Source: Armatimonadota bacterium (lineage in GTDB: Bacteria > Armatimonadota > Fimbriimonadia > Fimbriimonadales > ATM1). Taken from it: a stretch of DNA of 64,000 nucleotides. Position 1 is the stretch's first letter; every line of letters begins with the position of its first letter. The notes beneath the pieces are model-generated. The model saw only the letters and a program-made list of their open reading frames with translations, did no database searches and was not told where the DNA came from. Where the stretch lies: NCBI GenBank assembly GCA_021324165.1, contig JAJPJR010000035.1, forward strand, positions 1 to 64,000, in the 5' to 3' direction. The position numbers and the translations under genes were made by a program. Positions 27,977 through 36,159 of the stretch are shown here, one piece after another.

Positions 27977-28899
27977 TGAATCGAAAACCCCTCGAGCCTT
28001 CGCCGCATAAACCGTTCCTGCATCAGCGCGATGAAAAACAGCGGAACCATCAAAACGAACGATTGGGCGGAGGCAAGACCCACATGAAAACGCGACCACG
28101 CTTCTTCATAAATGTGATAACCGATTACTCTGGTGGAATCTTCGGGATTGCCCTGCGTCATCATATACACCGGTGTGAACAGTTGGAAGGCGCCGATCGT
28201 CGAGGTGATCAGAACAAAAAACGTTGTTGGCGTGAGCATCGGCAGTGTGATCTGTTTGAAACATTGCCATCGCGATGCGCCGTCCAGTTCTGCCGCTTCA
28301 TATAATGGCCGCGGGATGCCAAGCAAGCCTGCCGAAAACAACACCATGCGCGGGCCCAGCCCTGTCCAGATGCTCATGAACGCCAGCGCCCACAATGCCC
28401 ACGCCTTGTCATTTAAGAAGTCAATGTCTGTGGGCAGCAAAGACAACGAAATGTGCAATAACTGATTGGCTTTGGCAATGCCTGCGTTTAGCATCTGAAT
28501 CAGCGACGCAATGAGCCCCGACGTCGGAAGATAGATATAAATCCAAAGAATCGAAATCGCAACTCCCGAACTCACGGCAGGAATGTAAAAGACCGTCCTG
28601 AAAAACGCCATGCCGCGCAATCGCTGCGTTACCAAAACCGCCACAAACAGCGCCACGGCGAGCCCGGCAGGAACCGAAACAAGCGCGAACTTCGTCGAGT
28701 TCCACATCGCGTTCCAAAACGCGGAATCAGTAAGAGTATCAACGTAATTCTTGGCTCCGATGAAAGGTTTGTTGGGCTTCAGAACATCCCACTTGAAAAC
28801 GCTCAAAAACAACGCGTATCCGATCGGCAGAAGAGCAAACACAAACAGGTGCAGCGCAGCGGGAGCCAAGAACAGATAACCCGCCCAACTTTTTTTCAT
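27973..28899 (-). CDS. CUT1 sugar ABC transporter permease (MalF-like)
   Basis: The 308-residue protein has six membrane segments; the first follows a short basic N-terminus ([19 protein letters not shown]). The EAA-type loop reads YEAAELDGASRWQCFKQITLPML, the ATPase contact of CUT1 permeases. It pairs with the MalG-like permease and receives substrate from the binding lipoprotein encoded immediately upstream, which it overlaps by 4 bp. Confidence 0.93.
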   Translation of the reverse strand: MKKSWAGYLFLAPAALHLFVFALLPIGYALFLSVFKWDVLKPNKPFIGAKNYVDTLTDSAFWNAMWNSTKFALVSVPAGLAVALFVAVLVTQRLRGMAFFRTVFYIPAVSSGVAISILWIYIYLPTSGLIASLIQMLNAGIAKANQLLHISLSLLPTDIDFLNDKAWALWALAFMSIWTGLGPRMVLFSAGLLGIPRPLYEAAELDGASRWQCFKQITLPMLTPTTFFVLITSTIGAFQLFTPVYMMTQGNPEDSTRVIGYHIYEEAWSRFHVGLASAQSFVLMVPLFFIALMQERFMRRRLEGFSIQ

Positions 28900-30218
28900 C
28901 GGCGCGAAAAGTCCTTGTCAATTTTTCTGGCGGCTTCCGCCAGGGCATCCGCCGCCGACTTCGACCCCGTGATGATGGCGTTCATCGCGGTCTCGCCTGC
29001 GCGTTCCACGGTTTCATATCCTTCCACCTTTGCGCCCCACGGAGCGCGGGCTGTTGGAATCAGTGCCAAGAACATTCTTTCGCGTTCATCGGCGGCGCGT
29101 TCCTGACTCACATCCTTTCGCGCACAAACCGCGATGCCAGTAGCGTTGTATTCGCTCTGAACTCGGTGGCTGGTCATAAACTTGATATATTTCCAAGCAA
29201 GTTCACGATGTTTGCAGTTTTTGCCGATCGCAAAACCTGCTTCATACATTACGGTAACCGACTTTCCGATGTTCGATGGCAAAGGCGCAACGCCCACGTC
29301 TTCGATGCGAAGAAGCGGCCTGCCGTCAGGGCCTTTTGGCGAGTTTTTGTATCCGATCATCGCCCAGTGACCGCTCACCTCCATCGCGGCCTGGCCGTTT
29401 GCAAAAAGGTCAACACCCGCCGCCGCAGATTGACTCAGCGAAGGCGCAACTTTCCAAACCGAAACCAAACTGCGCAGGAATTCAGCCGCGCGTTGACATC
29501 GCTCTGAATCAAGAAAGCCCGCGGCCCGATCCCCGTTCGGACTCAGCACATCGCCGCCTTCATTCCACATCCATGTAATCCATCCTGGCATCCAGTTCAC
29601 GAATTTAAAACCAAATTGACCGGGTTTGGTCAGCCGTTTTGCAGCATTTGCGAAATCTTCGAACGTCCAGCCCGCCTTAGGATACGGCACTCCAGCATCA
29701 TCAAACATCCGCTTGTTGTAATACATCACAATCGGCGTAAAATCTCCAGGAATCGCATACAGTCTGCTGCCGCGCCGTGCGATGTCCACCACGTTCTCAT
29801 AAAAATCGTTTAGATTGAATTCGGAATCGGCGGCAATCAACGGCGCGAGATCCAACAAAACGTCGTTGTCAATAAACACGGCTGCACTTGAGGCATCCAG
29901 CGTAATGATGTCCGGTTCGGTGCCCGCAACAAAACTTTGCAAAAGTTTTTTCACATATTCGCCCGGGCCCGGAATCCCCTCTTCGCGGACTTCAACGCCC
30001 GGATTCTGCTTTTCGAACTCCTGCCGAAGGCGGCGGACGGTTTTCACGAACTCGCTGTCATCGCCGGCTCCGCCCCAGGTGGCCACACGCAGAATCGTTT
30101 TGCCCCCGGTTTTCGGGTTCACGCACCCCAAGCCCAAATTGAGCCAAAAACCGAGCGCGGCCGCCATGAGAAGCGGCAGGCGGCAGTCCGAAACGTATAA
30201 TCGCGGTATGCGGGCCAT
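28896..30218 (-). CDS. CUT1 extracellular sugar-binding lipoprotein
   Basis: This protein of about 440 residues has an N-terminal hydrophobic segment ending in a cysteine (LNLGLGC) and a type 1 extracellular solute-binding domain: [52 protein letters not shown] and [18 protein letters not shown]. It captures the substrate of the two adjacent permeases. The start is ambiguous: ATG 30218 gives a basic n-region but overlaps the divergent hutU start by 11 bp; ATG 30167 would avoid the overlap but leaves almost no n-region. Confidence 0.88.
   Translation of the reverse strand: MARIPRLYVSDCRLPLLMAAALGFWLNLGLGCVNPKTGGKTILRVATWGGAGDDSEFVKTVRRLRQEFEKQNPGVEVREEGIPGPGEYVKKLLQSFVAGTEPDIITLDASSAAVFIDNDVLLDLAPLIAADSEFNLNDFYENVVDIARRGSRLYAIPGDFTPIVMYYNKRMFDDAGVPYPKAGWTFEDFANAAKRLTKPGQFGFKFVNWMPGWITWMWNEGGDVLSPNGDRAAGFLDSERCQRAAEFLRSLVSVWKVAPSLSQSAAAGVDLFANGQAAMEVSGHWAMIGYKNSPKGPDGRPLLRIEDVGVAPLPSNIGKSVTVMYEAGFAIGKNCKHRELAWKYIKFMTSHRVQSEYNATGIAVCARKDVSQERAADERERMFLALIPTARAPWGAKVEGYETVERAGETAMNAIITGSKSAADALAEAARKIDKDFSRR
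30196..30207 (+). promoter_or_regulatory. TATAAT box directly before hutU start, candidate leaderless promoter
   Basis: A perfect TATAAT (30196-30201) stands 6 bases before the hutU ATG, and no Shine-Dalgarno is present. Transcription initiating about 7 bases after the hexamer would begin at the start codon itself. No good -35 element is visible. The hexamer lies inside the N-terminal coding region proposed for the divergent binding-protein gene. Confidence 0.45.
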
Positions 30219-31914
30219 CGGCACTCTTCTCGAAGACATCCTATCATCTGACGGGCCGATACCGGTATCTGCGCCGCGTGGAACAGAACTCAACTGCAAA
30301 GGCTGGGTGCAGGAAGCCGCTCTGAGAATGCTTCTGAACAACCTTGACCCCGAGGTCGCAGAAAACCCTTTGCAGCTGGTTGTTTATGGCGGGATCGGCA
30401 AGGCCGCCCGCAACTGGGACTGCTTCAAAACGATCGTGCGAAGCCTGCTCGATCTTGAATCCGACGAAACGCTTTTGGTGCAAAGCGGCAAGGCGGTGGG
30501 CGTTTTGCCTTCGCATTCCGATGCGCCACGCGTGCTGATTGCAAACAGCAATCTGGTTCCGAAATGGGCTGATTGGGAAACGTTTCGCGAACTTGACAGA
30601 AAAGGGCTCATCATGTTTGGGCAGATGACCGCCGGTTCCTGGATCTACATCGGCAGTCAAGGCATTCTCCAAGGCACTTATGAAACGTTTGCAGCGATTG
30701 CTAAAAAACTGTTTGGCGGATCGCTCGCGGGTCGGCTGGTGGTGACTTCCGGCTTAGGCGGCATGGGTGGAGCGCAGCCGCTCGCCATCACCATGAACGG
30801 CGGCGTTGCGCTGTGCATCGAAGTGGACGAAGCGAGGATTGACAAGCGGCTGCAAACGGGATACCTCGACATCAAGACTGATTCATTGGACCAATCGTTG
30901 GTGCTTTGCCGCGATGCGGTTGCGAAAAAACGCCCTCTGTCGGTTGGCCTGTGCGCGAACGCGGCCGACATCGTTCCCGCGTTGGTCAAGATGAACGTGA
31001 CGCCCGACGTTTTGACCGATCAAACCAGCGCTCACGATGTGTTGAACGGCTACATTCCAAACGGATTTACTCTCAAGGCGGCAGCGGAATTGAGAAAGGA
31101 AGACCCGAAGGCGTACCTTGCCGAAGCCAACCGAGCGATCTGCGAACATGTGAGCGCGATGCTCGAACTTCAAAAGCGCGGAGCCGAGACGTTCGACTAT
31201 GGGAACAACATCCGCCAAGCGGCCTTCGAGAACGGCATCGCGAACGCGTTCGATTTTCCCGGATTCGTTCCGGCGTACATTCGGCCGCTGTTCTGCGTTG
31301 GCAAAGGCCCGTTCCGATGGGCGGCGCTTTCGGGCGATGCGCAAGACATCGCTGCAATTGACGAAGCGATTCTTCAAGAGTTCGCTCACGATGAACCTCT
31401 TTGCAACTGGATCGAGCACGCTTCCAAAAAAGTGAAGTTTCAAGGACTTCCTGCGCGCATCTGCTGGCTTGGCTTGGGAGATCGCGAAAAACTTGGGTGC
31501 ATCATCAACGATCTGGTTTCCCGCGGCAGGGTGCGGGCGCCCATCGTGATCGGTCGCGATCATCTGGATGCGGGATCGGTGGCGTCGCCGAACCGCGAAA
31601 CCGAAGCGATGAAAGACGGAAGCGACGCGATCAGCGACTGGGTGTTCTTGAACGCGCTCATCAATGCGGTCAACGGCGCTTCATGGGTGTCGGTGCATCA
31701 CGGCGGCGGCGTTGGGATGGGGTTCTCTCAACATGCCGGAATGGTGATTGTGGCCGATGGAACTCGGGAATCCGAAACTCGGCTGCGGCGCGTCCTTAAT
31801 TCCGACCCGGCCACGGGCGTGATCCGCCATGCAGATGCCGGTTATGAACTTGCGCAACGCACGGCGCAGGCGCTGGGAGTGAAAATCCCAGGCAAAAAAC
31901 AGGAGGAGAGATGA
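30208..31914 (+). CDS. hutU: urocanate hydratase (urocanase)
   Basis: The 568-residue protein is near full family length. It has the urocanase hallmarks [15 protein letters not shown], the NAD-binding [10 protein letters not shown] (182-191), [14 protein letters not shown], and the active-site region [22 protein letters not shown] with its conserved cysteine. It converts urocanate to imidazolonepropionate in histidine degradation; HutI, the next enzyme, is encoded about 7 kb downstream in the same direction. No hutH (histidine ammonia-lyase) is in the window. Its stop overlaps the next gene (ATGA). Confidence 0.96.
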   Translation: MRAIGTLLEDILSSDGPIPVSAPRGTELNCKGWVQEAALRMLLNNLDPEVAENPLQLVVYGGIGKAARNWDCFKTIVRSLLDLESDETLLVQSGKAVGVLPSHSDAPRVLIANSNLVPKWADWETFRELDRKGLIMFGQMTAGSWIYIGSQGILQGTYETFAAIAKKLFGGSLAGRLVVTSGLGGMGGAQPLAITMNGGVALCIEVDEARIDKRLQTGYLDIKTDSLDQSLVLCRDAVAKKRPLSVGLCANAADIVPALVKMNVTPDVLTDQTSAHDVLNGYIPNGFTLKAAAELRKEDPKAYLAEANRAICEHVSAMLELQKRGAETFDYGNNIRQAAFENGIANAFDFPGFVPAYIRPLFCVGKGPFRWAALSGDAQDIAAIDEAILQEFAHDEPLCNWIEHASKKVKFQGLPARICWLGLGDREKLGCIINDLVSRGRVRAPIVIGRDHLDAGSVASPNRETEAMKDGSDAISDWVFLNALINAVNGASWVSVHHGGGVGMGFSQHAGMVIVADGTRESETRLRRVLNSDPATGVIRHADAGYELAQRTAQALGVKIPGKKQEER

Positions 31915-33353
31915 AACGGATATCTCAATTCGCGGCCATCGCTGCGATCACATTGTTCCCAGTCGCCTGCGGCGGCCCTAAACAGGTGAAACTCACCGAA
32001 AGTCAGATCGCCGATCTTGCCAAACCGGCGACGGTTCTGATTCAAGTTGACTATTCGGCTCGCGCAACCATGCCGACGGCCGAAGTTTCTCAAACCAAAA
32101 TGGCCGAGGTTCAAACCCAAATTCAGAACGCTTTGGCATCGGGTCAGCAGATTTCGCGCGAACAACTGATGATCGCACTGTTGGAAGATATGGCTGCGAA
32201 ACCGCTGGAATATTTCGTTCCCGGCACGGGAATCCGCGAGCAGGACGTTTCGGTCTCTGCGCTGGGTTCAGGATTCGTTATCTCTCCCGATGGAGCGATC
32301 ATTACAAATGCGCACGTAGTAAAGCCCGACGATGCGGAACTCAAAGAAGGAATCGCCACCCAAGCGCTTACCAAGTTCTTGCAAGAAGACATTGACGAGT
32401 TCTTCCGCGTAACTCCCGAGATCGCCAACATGGTTTCGAGCGATCTGCTCGAGCGGCTGAAAAAAGCCGATGCGACGTTCCTTGCTTATTACATGCGGCT
32501 TTCGGATGTCGAATCGCACATGTATGCCGTGTTTGGGCACGGAGACGAAGGAGTGAACACGCCGACGAAAGTCGAAGCGCAGCTCAAAGCCGCCGGAGAC
32601 CGAATCCCTGGAAAAGATGTGGCAGTGCTGAAAATTGCGGGTCACGATCTTCCAACGCTTCCAATCGGAGACGACTCCGGTCTTACAACCGGCAGCCGGC
32701 TCTATGTGATCGGGTTTCCTGCCGCAGCCACATTTCATCCGATGCTCTCGGAAGCAAGCGAAGTGGAACCCACCTTCACGACCGGAATCGTGAGCGCAAA
32801 AAAACATTCCAAAGAGGGCTTTTCAGTGTTTCAAACCGACGCCGCGATGACCCACGGAAACAGCGGCGGTCCCACCATTGATGAAACCGGCAGCGTCATC
32901 GGGCTGGCTACATTTGGCACCGCCGATCCCGAAACGGGCGCCGAAATACCTGGAATGAACTTCGTTGTTCCAACCTCAGTCGCCCGTGAATTCATCACCG
33001 CGGCCAACGTTTCGCCATCGGAAAGCAAATTCACAAGTCTGTATCGGGAAGCAGTCATAGAGGAATCACAAGAACACTTTAAAAACGCTTTGGCAAAAGT
33101 TGAAGAGGCCGACAAACTGTCACCCGGCTTGCCGTCGGTGCAGGCAAAACTCACGCAGCTGAGAAAGGCGATCGCCGACGGCAAAGACCGATCGGGCGGA
33201 CTGTTTTCTCCCGTCATCTTGATTTCAGTGATCGCAGCGATCGTGATCATTGCGATCATCATCGCTTTATCGAATAAGGCAAAACCGTCGGCGCAGCCTG
33301 CTTCGCCATCACAACAAATCGAAGCCAACAAGCCTCCGGAATTGGATAAATGA
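31911..33353 (+). CDS. membrane-anchored trypsin-like serine protease (S1C/DegP type)
   Basis: The 480-residue protein has an N-terminal signal sequence with a cysteine at the end (FPVACGG, possible lipoprotein). The protease domain has the triad histidine in IITNAHVV, aspartate in [13 protein letters not shown] and serine in [15 protein letters not shown]. An extra helical insert (about 135-210) separates the histidine and aspartate. There is no PDZ domain; instead a short TPR-like helical pair ([19 protein letters not shown]) and a C-terminal membrane helix ([18 protein letters not shown]) follow. It is probably an envelope quality-control protease, and is translationally coupled to hutU and to the radical SAM gene. 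Confidence 0.85.
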   Translation: MKRISQFAAIAAITLFPVACGGPKQVKLTESQIADLAKPATVLIQVDYSARATMPTAEVSQTKMAEVQTQIQNALASGQQISREQLMIALLEDMAAKPLEYFVPGTGIREQDVSVSALGSGFVISPDGAIITNAHVVKPDDAELKEGIATQALTKFLQEDIDEFFRVTPEIANMVSSDLLERLKKADATFLAYYMRLSDVESHMYAVFGHGDEGVNTPTKVEAQLKAAGDRIPGKDVAVLKIAGHDLPTLPIGDDSGLTTGSRLYVIGFPAAATFHPMLSEASEVEPTFTTGIVSAKKHSKEGFSVFQTDAAMTHGNSGGPTIDETGSVIGLATFGTADPETGAEIPGMNFVVPTSVAREFITAANVSPSESKFTSLYREAVIEESQEHFKNALAKVEEADKLSPGLPSVQAKLTQLRKAIADGKDRSGGLFSPVILISVIAAIVIIAIIIALSNKAKPSAQPASPSQQIEANKPPELDK

Positions 33354-34861
33354 AGGCGCGCGATTATCTGATCGAAGAGTACACCACAACGGTCTGCCCT
33401 CATTGCTTCGACGAGCGGCCGATCCGTTCCGATGAACCCGGGGTGTTCAAAGACGGAATGCTCGTAACCCACGATGGCAAAGTTTGGATGCGAAGGTTTT
33501 GCGAGGTTCACGGAGAGACGGAATCTTTATACGAAGAGGATGCGCAGATTTGGCGCTCACGAATCGGTTGGAGCACTCCGACATCTCAAATCGTTGCCGA
33601 CCGTTCCGATAACATCGGCGGTTTTCCTCATGCCTATCGCAACGGACTGCCTGCATCCCACGGTCAGCACACGTGCATTCTCCTGCTGAACGTGATCGAA
33701 ACGTGCAACTTGGAATGCCCTGCATGCTACGCATCTGCTAAACCCGGCGTTGATCACAAACTTCCATCCATCGGATCCATTCTCAACACCGTAAAGCAAG
33801 TGATCGAACGAGAGGGCGGTCACCTTGGTGTATTGATGATCTCGGGTGGCGAACCGACGATCCGCAAAGATTTGTGCGGGCTTTTGGAAGCGCTTTTTCC
33901 GCTGAACATCACGCGCATTCTAATCAACACAAACGGCCGAAGAATCGCCCGAGATGCGGCATTCGTTGAATTCTTGAGCAGGCACAAGCAGCGCGTCGAA
34001 ATCTACTTGCAGTTCGATGGTTTCCGCGACGAAACGTACATCCGTTTGCGCGGAGAGGCATTGGCGTCGGAAAAACTCGCCGCGGTGAAACACCTGACGG
34101 AGGCCGGCGTTTACTTCACGCTGGTCGCCACCGTTCAAAAAGGCACAAACGATGACGAGATCGGAAAGATCGCGATGTTCGGATTGGAAACGCCAAAGTG
34201 CGCAGGACTCGCGATTCAGCCGATGTTCGGATCGGGCCGGGTTCCAAAATTCGATCCGATGGATCGCTGCACCCCTACTGGAGTTCTTCGCAGGCTCGAA
34301 TCACAAACCAACGGCGTCATCTCCTCATCCGATTTTATTCCGCTTCCATGCAGCCATCGCGACTGCTGCGACATCACCTATTTCATCAAGTCCGCTGACG
34401 GCTCTTGGAAATCTTTGCCAGCCCTCATCGGCCGCGACGAGCTGAAAAACTGGATTCATCTGGTTGCCAACACCATCAGTTTCGAATTGGCATCCAGCTC
34501 GGTGCGTGAACTTCTAAAAGAAGGCGTGATTCAGCGCGTGCTGTCCGAACAACAGAAAACCAGCTCAGCGCAGCTCGGTCTCGACCTGATAAGAATGTGC
34601 GGATGCATTCCGGGCGTATCGGAACTGCTGGGCGGATTGTGGTCGAAATTCAGCAAGAATCCGACTCCCATCGAATCGTTCGCCGACAGCACGTTTCGCA
34701 TCACAGCCAAAATGTTTATGGATCATCACACAATGCACGAAGCGCGAATCAGGCAATGCTGCGTGCACACCGGAACGTTCGAACAAAACCCAAAAAGGTA
34801 CTCGTTCTGCTGGCGATGGCTGTTTTCCGATGCGCGCGATGACGGAGCCGGCGCTGCATAA
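33350..34861 (+). CDS. radical SAM enzyme of the COG1964 / tetraether synthase-like family
   Basis: The 503-residue protein has an N-terminal cysteine-rich knuckle (CPHC at 16-19, C51 in RFCEVHGE), the radical SAM cluster motif CNLECPAC (C119, C123, C126), the SAM-binding ISGGEPTIRKDL, further cysteines in CSHRDCC and MCGCIPG, and a C-terminal RQCCVHTG...SFCWRW block. This arrangement is that of COG1964, which includes archaeal Tes (MJ0619), the enzyme joining lipid tails to form tetraethers. Additional clusters beyond the radical SAM site are therefore likely. It overlaps the protease gene (ATGA) and is followed by an Lgt-like gene. The substrate is unproven. Confidence 0.85.
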   Translation: MKARDYLIEEYTTTVCPHCFDERPIRSDEPGVFKDGMLVTHDGKVWMRRFCEVHGETESLYEEDAQIWRSRIGWSTPTSQIVADRSDNIGGFPHAYRNGLPASHGQHTCILLLNVIETCNLECPACYASAKPGVDHKLPSIGSILNTVKQVIEREGGHLGVLMISGGEPTIRKDLCGLLEALFPLNITRILINTNGRRIARDAAFVEFLSRHKQRVEIYLQFDGFRDETYIRLRGEALASEKLAAVKHLTEAGVYFTLVATVQKGTNDDEIGKIAMFGLETPKCAGLAIQPMFGSGRVPKFDPMDRCTPTGVLRRLESQTNGVISSSDFIPLPCSHRDCCDITYFIKSADGSWKSLPALIGRDELKNWIHLVANTISFELASSSVRELLKEGVIQRVLSEQQKTSSAQLGLDLIRMCGCIPGVSELLGGLWSKFSKNPTPIESFADSTFRITAKMFMDHHTMHEARIRQCCVHTGTFEQNPKRYSFCWRWLFSDARDDGAGAA

Positions 34862-34865
34862 CGCA

Positions 34866-35567
34866 ATGAACGGATCGCTTCTTACTGCGCTTGGATTCGT
34901 CACAGGTATTTCGGTTTTCATCATCGTGCTGGCTGCGACTCCGAACGGCCGCAAGCATGCGCTGCCTTTTGCGGCTGTTTCCGTGTTTTGCGGTGTGATC
35001 GGAGCCAAACTTTCGCAATGGGCGATCACCGCGCCGCACCGCGCCGATGCCGAACTGCTCAGCCTCGTCGAATCAGGCCGGACGATCTTGGGAGGGATTC
35101 TTTTCGGGTGGCTCGGTGCCGAACTTTACAAACGCCGCTTGCACGTTGACGTTCAATCGGGCGCCGCATTCGCGCTGGCCATTCCAGCGGGTGAAACCAT
35201 CGGCAGGCTCGGCTGTTTCGTCAACGGATGCTGCTTCGGTTCGCCCACGAACGTCGCTTGGGCGGTGTTTCAGCACGGAGCGCGCAGACATCCCGCACAA
35301 CTATATTCCGCGGGCGCGGCGATGCTGCTGTTTTTTGCCGTTTTGTTGTTTCTTCGCCACAGCCGTCCCGATATCGCGTTTCCTTTGTTCCTTCTTTTTT
35401 ATTCGGCAACGCGATTTATTCTGGAGTTCTTTCGCGATTCGCAGCGAGTCGCTCTTTCCCTTAGTCTTGCGCAATGGGTTTGCATTGCTGCTGCCTTAGG
35501 ATCAATCAGCATCATCTGCGTTCGAACTCGTTCCAAAAAGATTCAACCGGAGGCCGCAAACTTTTGA
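34866..35567 (+). CDS. Lgt-like membrane transferase family protein
   Basis: This protein of about 233 residues has seven or so hydrophobic segments and reduced signatures of prolipoprotein diacylglyceryl transferase: GRTILGGILFGWLGAEL (compare the SGGLxxxGG region), GETIGRLGCFVNGCCFG (compare RxGNFxNGE) and HPAQLYSAGAA. The NGCCFG variant belongs to a subgroup distinct from genuine Lgt. It may transfer or handle a glycerolipid group. ATG 34866 lies just after the radical SAM stop; in-frame ATGs at 34830 and 34839 would overlap that gene. The pairing with a lipid-type radical SAM enzyme is suggestive. Confidence 0.8.
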   Translation: MNGSLLTALGFVTGISVFIIVLAATPNGRKHALPFAAVSVFCGVIGAKLSQWAITAPHRADAELLSLVESGRTILGGILFGWLGAELYKRRLHVDVQSGAAFALAIPAGETIGRLGCFVNGCCFGSPTNVAWAVFQHGARRHPAQLYSAGAAMLLFFAVLLFLRHSRPDIAFPLFLLFYSATRFILEFFRDSQRVALSLSLAQWVCIAAALGSISIICVRTRSKKIQPEAANF

Positions 35568-35890
35568 CGCACATAAGGTGCCCCCGCTGCCGAACGGAAG
35601 TTTCACAATCAGAGACTGTGTGCCCTGCATGCGGTCAAAGGCTGATCGAAGCCGGGCCGCCGCCGATTCCACGACTGCGGACAAACTATTCCAATCCCGT
35701 TGTGTCGGGATTAATTACGGCATTTTTGATTCTCGCTGGACTCGGCCTCGGCGCGTTTGGACTGTGCATGGGTCTGTTTGCTGCAAGCGGCGACGGCGTT
35801 TCTGCGCTGCTGTTTGTCGTCGGCGGCTTACTCCTTGCCGTGGTTTTCATAGTTCTTGCCGTAAGAGTTTCCCGCGGAGGAAAAAGATGA
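35564..35890 (+). CDS. small zinc-ribbon membrane protein
   Basis: The 108-residue protein starts at TTG 35564 (TTGA overlap with the previous stop, GGAGG 10 bases upstream). It opens with a zinc ribbon, CPRC then CPAC (RCPRCRTEV and TVCPACGQRL), followed by a proline linker and two membrane helices (GLITAFLILAGLGLGAFGLC and ALLFVVGGLLLAVVFIVLAV). A cytoplasmic zinc ribbon tethered to the membrane is typical of small accessory proteins with protein-protein roles. No function is known to me; its place after the Lgt-like gene suggests a helper role. Confidence 0.75.
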   Translation: MTHIRCPRCRTEVSQSETVCPACGQRLIEAGPPPIPRLRTNYSNPVVSGLITAFLILAGLGLGAFGLCMGLFAASGDGVSALLFVVGGLLLAVVFIVLAVRVSRGGKR

Positions 35891-36147
35891 CTTCTGAAAT
35901 CAAAACGGGCGCGCGTTTAGAATCGCTCGCATTCACGTTTTGCAAAATCGCGACGTTCGCACTGATTGCGCAGCGCTTTACCCTGCCGATCGCCGCGCTG
36001 CTCGCCGCCGTGTTCTATGTGCTGGCTTTTGTTTTTGGAAAACGCGATACACGGTGCTGGCTGCAGTGGCCGCTGCTGATTGCGGGAGTGTGGCTTTGCG
36101 TGCTGATCGGTTGGATTTATTTCGAATTCTTTCGGATAAAGGGGTAA
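35887..36147 (+). CDS. small membrane protein of unknown function
   Basis: The 86-residue protein starts at ATG 35887, overlapping the zinc-ribbon gene stop (ATGA). It has two or three hydrophobic helices (FCKIATFALIAQRFTLPIAA, LAAVFYVLAFVFG, WPLLIAGVWLCVLIGWIYF) separated by a charged turn (GKRDTRCW). No recognised family. The overlaps suggest co-translation with the radical SAM, Lgt-like and zinc-ribbon genes, and thus possibly one membrane complex. Confidence 0.65.
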   Translation: MTSEIKTGARLESLAFTFCKIATFALIAQRFTLPIAALLAAVFYVLAFVFGKRDTRCWLQWPLLIAGVWLCVLIGWIYFEFFRIKG

Positions 36148-36159
36148 CCTCGCGCTAAA

